The position numbers and the translations under genes were made by a program. Of a DNA stretch of 64,000 bases, positions 56,728-64,000 are shown in pieces. Location: NCBI RefSeq assembly GCF_002019635.1, contig NZ_KV917372.1, positions 930,001 through 994,000 on the forward strand, in the 5' to 3' direction. This DNA is from Metabacillus halosaccharovorans (lineage in GTDB: Bacteria; Bacillota; Bacilli; Bacillales; Bacillaceae). The notes under the pieces were generated by a model. The model was given only the letters and a program-made list of their open reading frames with translations, had not been told where the DNA came from and did no database searches. The stretch's first letter is position 1. The number at the start of each line of letters is the position of its first letter.

Positions 56728-57819
56728 TTATTTAGATATATCTTTTAATACATCATATAGCCTACTTGCGGCATCTGGTATACCTAAATCTTTCGATGCT
56801 TTCTTCATTTTATTGAGTTTGAGTTCGTTGAGTAAAAGATTGTCTATTTGAGATATTAATTTTTGACCATTAAGATCTGATTCCTTGATCAAAATAGCTG
56901 CATCATGATCACTTAACGACCTTGCATTCACTTCCTGGTGATTTGCTGTTACGTATGGACTTGGAATAAGAATACTCGGTAAGCCCAGTGCTGTAATCTC
57001 AGCTAGTGATGTTGCACCTGCTCTTGAAACAATTAAATCAACAGAGGCTAATACTTCAGGCATATTGTGTATAAAAGGTTTAATGATTACATGTGCTGAT
57101 TGGGTTAATGATTTCACTTCCTCAATCACCTCATCATAATGCACTTCTCCTGTCACATAGACCACTTGATATGGCTTTCCTTCTAAAGAAGGAATCATTT
57201 CCAATACAGCTTCATTTATTGCTTTTGCTCCACGGCTTCCCCCGAAAATGAGGACTGTTTTCTTGTTTTTGTCCAGTCCAAGAGATTCTCGCCCTTTAAT
57301 TGCATTTTGCCCGATCACTTCTGAAGCACGTGGATTTCCAGTTAATACAACCTTATGTTCTGGAAAATAACTTCTTGCCTCTTCAAAACAAATTGCCACC
57401 TTATCAACATACCGGGATAAAAACTTATTTGTTATACCTGGTAAACTATTTTGTTCATGAATCACAGTTGGAATTTTCAATTTGGAAGCAGCATAAACCA
57501 CAGGCCCGCAAACATATCCACCTGTTCCAATTACTACATCTGCTTTAAAATCTTTTAAATATCGTTTGCTTAATGAAACAGCTGTAATAAAACGCGTTAT
57601 TGTTTTTACATTTTCAAGAGATATTTTTCTTTTAAAACCTGAGATTTCTACTGATTTAAAAGGAATTCCCGCTCTTTTCACAATATTATGTTCCAAGCCA
57701 TTTTCCGTGCCAATATATAAAAACTCAACATCTGAGTGATGTTTTTTTATTTCATTAATTAACGCTAGTGCCGGATAGATATGTCCTCCGGTTCCCCCAC
57801 CACTTACTACAACTCTCAT
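56728..57819 (-). CDS. murG: Lipid II synthase MurG
   Basis: Transfers GlcNAc to lipid I on the inner membrane face. Glycine-rich [35 protein letters not shown], and donor motif [19 protein letters not shown] (quoted within 20). 363 residues. A structured 69-base inverted repeat lies between it and spoVE. Confidence 0.97.
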   Translation of the reverse strand: MRVVVSGGGTGGHIYPALALINEIKKHHSDVEFLYIGTENGLEHNIVKRAGIPFKSVEISGFKRKISLENVKTITRFITAVSLSKRYLKDFKADVVIGTGGYVCGPVVYAASKLKIPTVIHEQNSLPGITNKFLSRYVDKVAICFEEARSYFPEHKVVLTGNPRASEVIGQNAIKGRESLGLDKNKKTVLIFGGSRGAKAINEAVLEMIPSLEGKPYQVVYVTGEVHYDEVIEEVKSLTQSAHVIIKPFIHNMPEVLASVDLIVSRAGATSLAEITALGLPSILIPSPYVTANHQEVNARSLSDHDAAILIKESDLNGQKLISQIDNLLLNELKLNKMKKASKDLGIPDAASRLYDVLKDISK

Positions 57820-57889
57820 TCTCTTTCCCCCATTAACTACAATTTAGGTTTTTTATAATTTTCCAATCATACACTATGTAAATATAATA

Positions 57890-57958
57890 AGGCTGACCAT
57901 TAAGGACTGCCAGAGATTAATGAAACCTCATGGATCTGTCACTTACCTACGTCAGCCT
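57890..57958. repeat. 69-bp inverted-repeat element between spoVE and murG
   Basis: Ends AGGCTGAC and GTCAGCCT are perfect inverted repeats. Between them CAGAT/ATCTCTG and ATGA/TCAT can form an inner hairpin, giving a cloverleaf-like fold. There is no T tract, so it is not a clear terminator. No tRNA features. Confidence 0.55.
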
Positions 57959-58008
57959 CAATACCTTTATTTTAAATGATAAACAACCTTTGATAAAACA
58001 AATTTCGC

Positions 58009-59109
58009 TTAATACTTTGAATATCTGCTTACATTTAATAATACTCCCATTGCCATTAACATTAAAGTGAGTGAGGACCCGCCATAGCTTAAAAAAGGAA
58101 GTGTAATTCCTGTAACCGGCATTAAGCCTGTTACAACGCCTATATTGATCATCACCTGAATAGCAACCATTGTAATAATGCCAATGGCTAAAAAGCTGCC
58201 ATATAAATCCGGGGCACCGAGGGCTATTTTTACTCCCCTCCAAAGTAACAATCCAAACAACAAAATGACTAATGACCCTCCTATAAAACCAAGTTCCTCT
58301 GCTAATATTGCAAAAATAAAGTCTGTTTGAGGTTCAGGTAAATAGAAAAACTTCTGGCGGCTTTGTCCCAGGCCTTGACCAAACAATCCTCCTGGACCAA
58401 TCGCATAAAGAGATTGGATAATTTGGAATCCACTTCCCAATGGATCTTCCCATGGGTCTAAAAATGATGTAATCCTCTTGATTCGATATGGTGCAGATAA
58501 TACGAGACCAACAAATCCTGCAACTCCAAGAAGTCCAAGCCATACAAAGTGAATAACTCTTGCACCGGATACGAAAATCATGACAATACAAGTACCTACC
58601 ATAACTGTACCTGTTCCCAAGTCAGGCTGGAGCATGATAATACCAAACGCTGTAAAAACTAATCCTAACGATGGCAACAGACCTTTTTTAAAGGATGTAA
58701 TTTTTTTCTGATTTTCTGATAAAAATTTAGCTAAAAATGCTATCATGGCCAATTTCATAAACTCAGAAGGCTGTATAGAAAAAGCTCCGACTCCAATCCA
58801 GCTCCTTGAACCGTTTCTTTCCATACCAATTCCAGGAATTAATACCGCGATTAGTAGAAAAAAACAAACAATGATGAGCATTTTTGCCCAGGTTCTCCAT
58901 GTCCAATAATCAACATTCATTAAAAAAAACATAGCAATGACACCAACACCGGCAAATAAAAGCTGGCGTTTTGCAAAGAAGAACGAATCATCGAATTTAT
59001 ACGTAGCCCACACAGCACTTGCACTGTATACCATTATCAGGCCAATTGTTAAGAGTAATAAGGTAAGTATAACTAAGATAAAATCTGGAGTAGACCTTTT
59101 CGCTGACAA
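58009..59109 (-). CDS. spoVE: SEDS-family sporulation protein SpoVE
   Basis: FtsW/RodA-type glycosyltransferase that works with SpoVD in spore cortex synthesis. Ten membrane segments; VYSASAVWATYKFDDS, NGSRSWIGVGAFSIQPSE, and VTGLMPVTGITLPFLSYGGS. TTG at 59109 has AGGGGTG upstream and yields 366 residues, equal to B. subtilis; the longer ATG frame at 59166 is not supported and would contain the putative promoter. Confidence 0.94.
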   Translation of the reverse strand: MSAKRSTPDFILVILTLLLLTIGLIMVYSASAVWATYKFDDSFFFAKRQLLFAGVGVIAMFFLMNVDYWTWRTWAKMLIIVCFFLLIAVLIPGIGMERNGSRSWIGVGAFSIQPSEFMKLAMIAFLAKFLSENQKKITSFKKGLLPSLGLVFTAFGIIMLQPDLGTGTVMVGTCIVMIFVSGARVIHFVWLGLLGVAGFVGLVLSAPYRIKRITSFLDPWEDPLGSGFQIIQSLYAIGPGGLFGQGLGQSRQKFFYLPEPQTDFIFAILAEELGFIGGSLVILLFGLLLWRGVKIALGAPDLYGSFLAIGIITMVAIQVMINIGVVTGLMPVTGITLPFLSYGGSSLTLMLMAMGVLLNVSRYSKY

Positions 59110-59142
59110 CGCCGAACACCCCTGTATCAGTTTATTAAGGGC

Positions 59143-59170
59143 TGTATGGCACATAGAACATGTCATATTA
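59143..59170 (-). promoter_or_regulatory. Sigma-E-type promoter candidate for spoVE
   Basis: TAATATG (59170-59164), 15-base spacer, CATACAGC (59148-59143 and on), near the sigma-E consensus (kmATATT, 14-15 bases, CATACAnT). Start expected about 27 bases before the TTG. spoVE is a mother-cell gene in B. subtilis. Confidence 0.55.
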
Positions 59171-59279
59171 ATAGCTACTAAACTATAGCATTAAAAGAGA
59201 AATCAACAATAATATCTTACAATGTGTATAAACAACGTCCACATCACAAGTATTAAGGCTGATTCAATCGTACAAGCCC

Positions 59280-60635
59280 TTATTTAAGCTTATGCACGGC
59301 TTGAATAAAAATGTCTCCTCTTTCTTCAAAAGTTTTGTATTGATCCCAGCTTGCACATGCAGGTGATAACAATACAACATCATCATTTTCAGAAACATTA
59401 AACGCCGCAGATACAGCTTTTTCTACATTATCGACACGTTTAATATGTTCTATTCCACTTTCTTTTGCTATTCTCTCAAGCTTTGGTGCTGTTTCGCCAA
59501 ATAAAATCATCGCTTTTACATTTTTTAAGAATGGTTTTAATTCATCAAACTCATTTCCTCGATCAAGGCCGCCTGCCAGCAAAATCGTAGGTGATGAAAA
59601 GGCTTGAAGTGCTTTACTTGTAGCAAGGATATTTGTAGCCTTTGAATCATTATAAAAGCGTCGACCTTCAACAGAATCTACATACTGAAGGCGATGTTTA
59701 ACACCTTGAAATGTTGTCAGTACTTTATAAATTGCCTCATTTGAAACATCTCTTAATTTTACAGCAGTAATCGCTGCAAGAATATTTTCTAAATTATGTT
59801 CTCCTGGTAAAACGATATCTTTAATATTAATAACCCTTTCACACTTAAACCAAATACACTCATCTTTGATGTATACTCCATTTTCAAGTACACTTGATGC
59901 TGAAAAGTAGATTTTTTGCGCCCTAGAAGTTTCTGACAATGCGTAAACTTCATTGTCATTTTTATTAATTATTGATACATCGTCATTTGTTTGATTTTCA
60001 TAAATTTTACCTTTTGCATATACATATTCATCTTTCGTTCCGTGATAATCTAAGTGTGCATCAAAAATATTGAGAATCATCGCAATCGCAGGTTTAAAAT
60101 CAATTGTTCCCAATAGTTGAAATGATGATAGCTCCATTACAATAACATTTTCTTTCGTTGCTTTTTCTGCTACTTCGCAAGCGACAGTCCCAATATTTCC
60201 GGCAATTAATGGTTGTTTTTGATCCACTTTAAGCATTTCGTAAATAAGAGTGGTTGTTGTTGTTTTACCATTTGAACCAGTGATAGCAATAATATCTGCT
60301 TCTGATACTTTATAAGCAAGCTCCACCTCAGTTATAACCGGTAGATTTTTTTCTTTAGCACGGACAATTAAGGGATTTGAATAAGGAATACCCGGATTTT
60401 TCACAATAATGTCAACAGGGTTCTCGTCAATTAAAGATAACGGATGGCCCCCTCCAACTACTTTGATCCCCAGGCTCATTAATTCTTTAACACTAGAGTC
60501 TTCCTCTGTAGCTTTTACATCGTTTACTGTAACATTTGCTCCAAGCCGATGTAATAATTTAGCGGCCGCTAAACCGCTTTTTGCTAAACCTATTACTAAT
60601 ACATGTTTATGTAGATAATCTTTCACGTTTTTCAA
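59280..60635 (-). CDS. murD: UDP-MurNAc-L-Ala:D-Glu ligase
   Basis: Adds D-glutamate to UDP-MurNAc-L-Ala. [16 protein letters not shown] at the N terminus, ATP loop [12 protein letters not shown], central domain [10 protein letters not shown] and NDSKATN, C-terminal ligase fold ending [17 protein letters not shown]. 451 residues, equal to B. subtilis. One base after mraY. Confidence 0.97.
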   Translation of the reverse strand: MKNVKDYLHKHVLVIGLAKSGLAAAKLLHRLGANVTVNDVKATEEDSSVKELMSLGIKVVGGGHPLSLIDENPVDIIVKNPGIPYSNPLIVRAKEKNLPVITEVELAYKVSEADIIAITGSNGKTTTTTLIYEMLKVDQKQPLIAGNIGTVACEVAEKATKENVIVMELSSFQLLGTIDFKPAIAMILNIFDAHLDYHGTKDEYVYAKGKIYENQTNDDVSIINKNDNEVYALSETSRAQKIYFSASSVLENGVYIKDECIWFKCERVINIKDIVLPGEHNLENILAAITAVKLRDVSNEAIYKVLTTFQGVKHRLQYVDSVEGRRFYNDSKATNILATSKALQAFSSPTILLAGGLDRGNEFDELKPFLKNVKAMILFGETAPKLERIAKESGIEHIKRVDNVEKAVSAAFNVSENDDVVLLSPACASWDQYKTFEERGDIFIQAVHKLK

Positions 60636-61610
60636 TTACAACCACACCTCAATATAAATTCCAAGTACAGCAAATAAAAGACCAACCGTCCAGAACGTTA
60701 CAACAACTCTCCACTCGGACCATCCAACTAATTCATAATGATGATGAAGAGGACTCATTTTAAAGACTCTTTTTCCTGTCGTTTTAAATGAGATGACTTG
60801 AATAATAACAGATAAGGTTTCTATTACAAACACTCCGCCAATTAATACAAGTAAAATTTCTAGTTTTGTTAAAATTGCAATAGTTACAATAGCTCCACCC
60901 AAAGCCAGAGATCCAGTATCTCCCATAAATACTTTTGCCGGATGAGCGTTAAAGACTAGAAATCCTAAAACCGCTCCAACAACAGCAACTGAGAATATTG
61001 CTACATCATATTGTGACTGATTCCAAGCCAAAACAGCAAAAGCACCAAACGCAATTGCGGCTGTTCCAGATAAAAGCCCATCTAATCCATCAGTTAAGTT
61101 AACAGCATTTGAACCGCCAACTAACATAAAGATGACTAAAATCACATATCCCCAACCCAGATCAAATGAAACAGATGTTCCAGGAATTGAAATTTCTGTA
61201 GAAAAACCATATTGTGTGAACACTAAATAGAAAATAACTGCAATAATAACTTGACCAAGCAATTTTTGTCTAGACGTTAATCCAAGGTTCCGCTTCATGA
61301 CAACTTTTATAAAATCATCTAAAAAGCCAAGTAAACCATATCCGAACGTTACAAACAATAAAAGGTACATTTCTACACTAAGTTGAGAAAACTTACCCGT
61401 CATGACAATCGTTGTAATGATAATTGAAATAATGATCATTACTCCTCCCATAGTAGGAGTTCCCGATTTTTTTTGATGTGATTTCGGTCCTTCTTCTCTT
61501 ATACTTTGACCAAATTTCAATCTTCTTAAAAACGGTATAATGATTGGGGATAGCAATACACTTATTAGAAATCCCATAACGATCGTAATTAAAATCACCT
61601 GCTCTAACAT
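60636..61610 (-). CDS. mraY: Phospho-MurNAc-pentapeptide transferase MraY
   Basis: Forms lipid I from UDP-MurNAc-pentapeptide and undecaprenyl phosphate. About ten membrane helices. Catalytic [15 protein letters not shown] and [11 protein letters not shown], plus His cluster [12 protein letters not shown]. 324 residues, as in B. subtilis. A 176-base gap before it shows no clear terminator. Confidence 0.97.
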   Translation of the reverse strand: MLEQVILITIVMGFLISVLLSPIIIPFLRRLKFGQSIREEGPKSHQKKSGTPTMGGVMIIISIIITTIVMTGKFSQLSVEMYLLLFVTFGYGLLGFLDDFIKVVMKRNLGLTSRQKLLGQVIIAVIFYLVFTQYGFSTEISIPGTSVSFDLGWGYVILVIFMLVGGSNAVNLTDGLDGLLSGTAAIAFGAFAVLAWNQSQYDVAIFSVAVVGAVLGFLVFNAHPAKVFMGDTGSLALGGAIVTIAILTKLEILLVLIGGVFVIETLSVIIQVISFKTTGKRVFKMSPLHHHYELVGWSEWRVVVTFWTVGLLFAVLGIYIEVWL

Positions 61611-61786
61611 GAGTACACCTCCCCAGGAAAACCCGATTTGTTTTCATATACAAGCGTATCTTTTACGACAATATCATATGAGGTATTTTTTTTATTATGT
61701 TTTTCTAAATGTATTTTTTTCTTCATCTTATCAACTTCTCTTTCTAATTTGTTACCTATTCTTATGAAAGGTCCTAACAACTAAAT

Positions 61787-63244
61787 TCATTTTTTTATTA
61801 CTTTAAGGGCAATTTCTCTGTCATCAAAATCAATGATATTTGTTCCTATTTGTTGATATGTTTCATGCCCTTTACCAGCTATGAGGATAACATCATCTTT
61901 TTTAGCGTTTGAGATAGCGTAAGATATAGCCTCTTCTCTATTAACAATTGATGTATAATGTTGCCCCACTACACCCTTTTCCATGTCAAGCAGTATACTT
62001 TTCGGATCTTCACTTCTAGGGTTATCTGAGGTGAAGATAGGCTCTTCACAATTTTCCACAGCAATCTTTGCCATTAAAGGTCTCTTGGTTTTATCTCGAT
62101 CACCACCACAACCTATGATACAAAAGATCCTTCCTTCTGCAAATTGCTTAATAGTCTGCAGAACATTTTCCAGACTATCAGGAGTATGGGCATAATCTAC
62201 GATAACAGTAAAATCTTGACCACCATCAACTAATTCAAAACGTCCCCTTACACCATCCATCGATTCAATTGCTTTTACGATTGTTTCTAAATCAATAGAA
62301 GAACATAGTGTAGCAGCGACAGCAGCTAGAACATTATAAACACTGAACTTTCCAACCATTTGAATCGTGACAAATTCAGTGCCAACTGGAGTAATAAGCT
62401 GAAATGTAGTACCTTTTGACGTCATTCTTATATCTTTAGCCATTATGTCTGCATCACTGTCAATTCCATATGTAACAATCTTAGCAATTGTCATCTTTTT
62501 AAAATCTTCTGATGCTTCTTCATCCCCATTTAATACTGCATATTTCATGCGGTCATGTTCAAATCGATTTCCTAATTGTGCAAACAATAGGCCTTTTGCA
62601 TATTTATAGGCTTCCATTGTTTTATGATAATCTAAATGGTCCTGTGTTAAATTTGTAAAAACAGCTACTTTAAAGTCACAACCATGAATTCTCCCCAGAT
62701 GCAGGGCATGGGAAGAAACCTCCATCACTGCATGTGTCACATCAGCATCTTTCATTTCACGGAATGTTTTTTGAAGTGTCAAACTCTCAGGTGTCGTGTT
62801 TTTCACCTCTTTTTGTTTTTCACCTATTTTCATATACATTGTACCGATTAAGCCGGTTTTTTTATTTGCTTCATTTAAGATTCTTTCTATGATATGAGTT
62901 GTAGTTGTTTTGCCGTTTGTTCCGGTTACACCTATAAGATGCATTGAATGTGTAGGCTGACCATAGAAAATATCAGCAAGCACTGCCATAGACCTTTTCG
63001 TATCCTTTACAAGAATAACAGGAATTGTAACATCCAATTCTCTCTCGGCAAGGATAGCTGCTGCACCATTTTCAACAGCTTTATGAGCATAATCATGTCC
63101 ATCTACTGTGTACCCTTTTATACAGATAAACAAGCTACCCGGCTTCACTTCTCTTGAATCCATTTCAATAGAACCGATAGTTGGATTTGCTGTAGATATT
63201 GTTAAATCATCATGCAAATATGTAAGTAATTCCTTTAACTTCAT
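61787..63244 (-). CDS. murE: UDP-MurNAc-tripeptide synthetase MurE (meso-DAP)
   Basis: Adds the third amino acid to the peptidoglycan stem. ATP loop [20 protein letters not shown] is the DAP-specific motif, so the wall is meso-DAP type. ATG at 63244 ([10 protein letters not shown]) with AGGTAGG upstream, giving 485 residues; an in-frame start at 63295 is unlikely. It follows two tandem terminators after spoVD. Confidence 0.95.
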   Translation of the reverse strand: MKLKELLTYLHDDLTISTANPTIGSIEMDSREVKPGSLFICIKGYTVDGHDYAHKAVENGAAAILAERELDVTIPVILVKDTKRSMAVLADIFYGQPTHSMHLIGVTGTNGKTTTTHIIERILNEANKKTGLIGTMYMKIGEKQKEVKNTTPESLTLQKTFREMKDADVTHAVMEVSSHALHLGRIHGCDFKVAVFTNLTQDHLDYHKTMEAYKYAKGLLFAQLGNRFEHDRMKYAVLNGDEEASEDFKKMTIAKIVTYGIDSDADIMAKDIRMTSKGTTFQLITPVGTEFVTIQMVGKFSVYNVLAAVAATLCSSIDLETIVKAIESMDGVRGRFELVDGGQDFTVIVDYAHTPDSLENVLQTIKQFAEGRIFCIIGCGGDRDKTKRPLMAKIAVENCEEPIFTSDNPRSEDPKSILLDMEKGVVGQHYTSIVNREEAISYAISNAKKDDVILIAGKGHETYQQIGTNIIDFDDREIALKVIKK

Positions 63245-63392
63245 CTTTATTCCTACCTTCATCACTTGTTTCAATTCGTCTTCATAGAAAGACAATAATA
63301 AATCAATCTTTCATTATGTATGTATTTTTTCTCCGTACTTATTTTATCTTACTTATGAGAAAGAAGCCATCTTTCCTTTCATTTTCTTACGA

Positions 63393-63419
63393 AAAAGGCA
63401 GGAAATTTATTTAACCTGC
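63393..63419 (-). terminator. Second terminator after spoVD
   Basis: GCAGG pairs with CCTGC, with an inner AAAT/ATTT, then TTTTTCG on the minus strand (stem 63398-63402 with 63415-63419). Confidence 0.6.
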
Positions 63420-63435
63420 ATTTTTTAACATAACA

Positions 63436-63486
63436 ACAAAAAGAAAGCGTGCCAATGCAACTTTTTTTTGCAAAAGGCAAGCTTTC
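63436..63486 (-). terminator. First terminator after spoVD
   Basis: GAAAGC and GCC pair with GGC and GCTTTC around an A-rich loop, followed by TTTTTGTTG on the minus strand. Confidence 0.75.
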
Positions 63487-63491
63487 TTCAT

Positions 63492-64000
63492 TCATTCATT
63501 TTGTTTTGATTTTGTTTCGTTTTCCTCACCTAAATATACTCTTAGTGTAGAACCTTCCTTTACTTTAACACCTTCATTCGGGGATTGTTGCACAACAACA
63601 TCTCCTTCACCTGACACATCTAGATTTAAATTCACAAATTGTTCAGCAAGCTCTTTTTTTGATAACCCTATAATATTCGGTACTTCGACAAGTTTTGTGT
63701 CTAGCCAGTTATACTCTTTTTCAATTTGACCTTTTCTAGGCTTGACCCCAATTTCAGGTAATACATCTCTCATAATATTACCAACGATAGGCGCAGCAAC
63801 TGTCCCACCGAATTGAACAGTATCCTTAGGATTATCAACAGCCACATACACAACAATCTGAGGATCATCTGCAGGTGCAAATCCAATAAACGAAACGATA
63901 TGGTTATTTTCCATGTAACGACCATCTTTTACTTTTTGAGCTGTACCGGTCTTACCACCAACACGGTATCCATCTACAAATGCATTTCGTCCGGAACCAA
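63492..64000 (-). CDS. spoVD: Stage V sporulation protein D (C-terminal part)
   Basis: Class B penicillin-binding protein for spore cortex synthesis; only the last 169 or so residues are in the window. The transpeptidase KTG box is in GYRVGGKTGTAQK, and a single PASTA domain (VEVPNIIGLSKKELAEQFV) ends the protein, which suits SpoVD rather than PbpB (two PASTA). murE follows, as expected. The reading frame is open to the window edge, so the ATG at 63914 is internal. Confidence 0.9.
   Translation of the reverse strand, partial: GSGRNAFVDGYRVGGKTGTAQKVKDGRYMENNHIVSFIGFAPADDPQIVVYVAVDNPKDTVQFGGTVAAPIVGNIMRDVLPEIGVKPRKGQIEKEYNWLDTKLVEVPNIIGLSKKELAEQFVNLNLDVSGEGDVVVQQSPNEGVKVKEGSTLRVYLGEENETKSKQNE

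Noticed and set aside
57890-57958. tRNA gene, because of the cloverleaf outline
   Set aside because: No T-loop (GTTCGA), no anticodon stem of proper length and no acceptor CCA; the pairing pattern does not match a tRNA.
58009-59166. Cys-rich N-terminal extension of SpoVE (MTCSMCHTALNK)
   Set aside because: It has no ribosome binding site, is absent from the B. subtilis protein, and covers the likely sigma-E promoter.

Overview
The window is a low-GC chromosomal segment from an endospore-forming member of the Bacillaceae. Supporting this are spoVD, spoVE, spoIIGA, sigE and sigG, a meso-DAP type MurE, three PyrR attenuators, an ileS T-box, and gene order matching the B. subtilis block spoVD-murE through yloN-prpC-prkC-rsgA almost gene for gene. 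All but two genes lie on the minus strand, so transcription runs from high to low coordinates. No rRNA, tRNA, prophage, insertion sequence or CRISPR array was seen, and both outermost genes (rsgA on the left, spoVD on the right) are cut by the window edges.

Layout from the right edge. 64000-49 kb is the division and cell-wall cluster: spoVD, murE, mraY, murD, spoVE, murG, murB, divIB, two DUF881 genes, sbp, ftsA, ftsZ, then the sporulation genes spoIIGA-sigE-sigG. 47-42.8 kb holds ylmC-ylmD-ylmE-sepF-ylmG-ylmH-divIVA, which joins Z-ring accessory, PLP homeostasis and ribosome quality control genes. 42.7-37.4 kb holds ileS behind a T-box, a DksA-like gene, lspA and an RluD-type synthase. 37.4-25.5 kb is the complete UMP synthesis operon pyrR-P-B-C-AA-AB-K-D-F-E, with three PyrR-dependent terminators. 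25.5-19.4 kb is the sulfate assimilation and siroheme operon cysH-cysP-sat-cysC-sumT-sirB-sirC. Two plus-strand genes follow, rqcH and a DMT-family permease. 16.3-0 kb runs yloB (Ca2+ ATPase), yloC, remA, gmk, rpoZ, coaBC, priA, def, fmt, rsmB, rlmN, prpC, prkC, rsgA.

The genes form coherent pathways: lipid II synthesis and septation; the forespore/mother-cell sigma switch; pyrimidine synthesis from bicarbonate to UMP; sulfate to sulfide, with the siroheme that sulfite reductase needs; and a translation/signalling block. RqcH and YlmH, both linked to ribosome-associated quality control, occur in the same window.

Nearly all coding content is conserved core genome, and I found no new protein system. 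The parts that deserve a second look are non-coding: a 114-bp hairpin element between rpoZ and coaBC; a pseudoknot-capable region where B. subtilis carries ylmA; a cloverleaf-like inverted repeat between spoVE and murG; an operator-like inverted repeat upstream of cysH; and a short ORF with a strong ribosome binding site that overlaps the start of spoIIGA. Many starts were moved from the longest ORF to the codon with a properly spaced Shine-Dalgarno sequence, and several of these are TTG or GTG.
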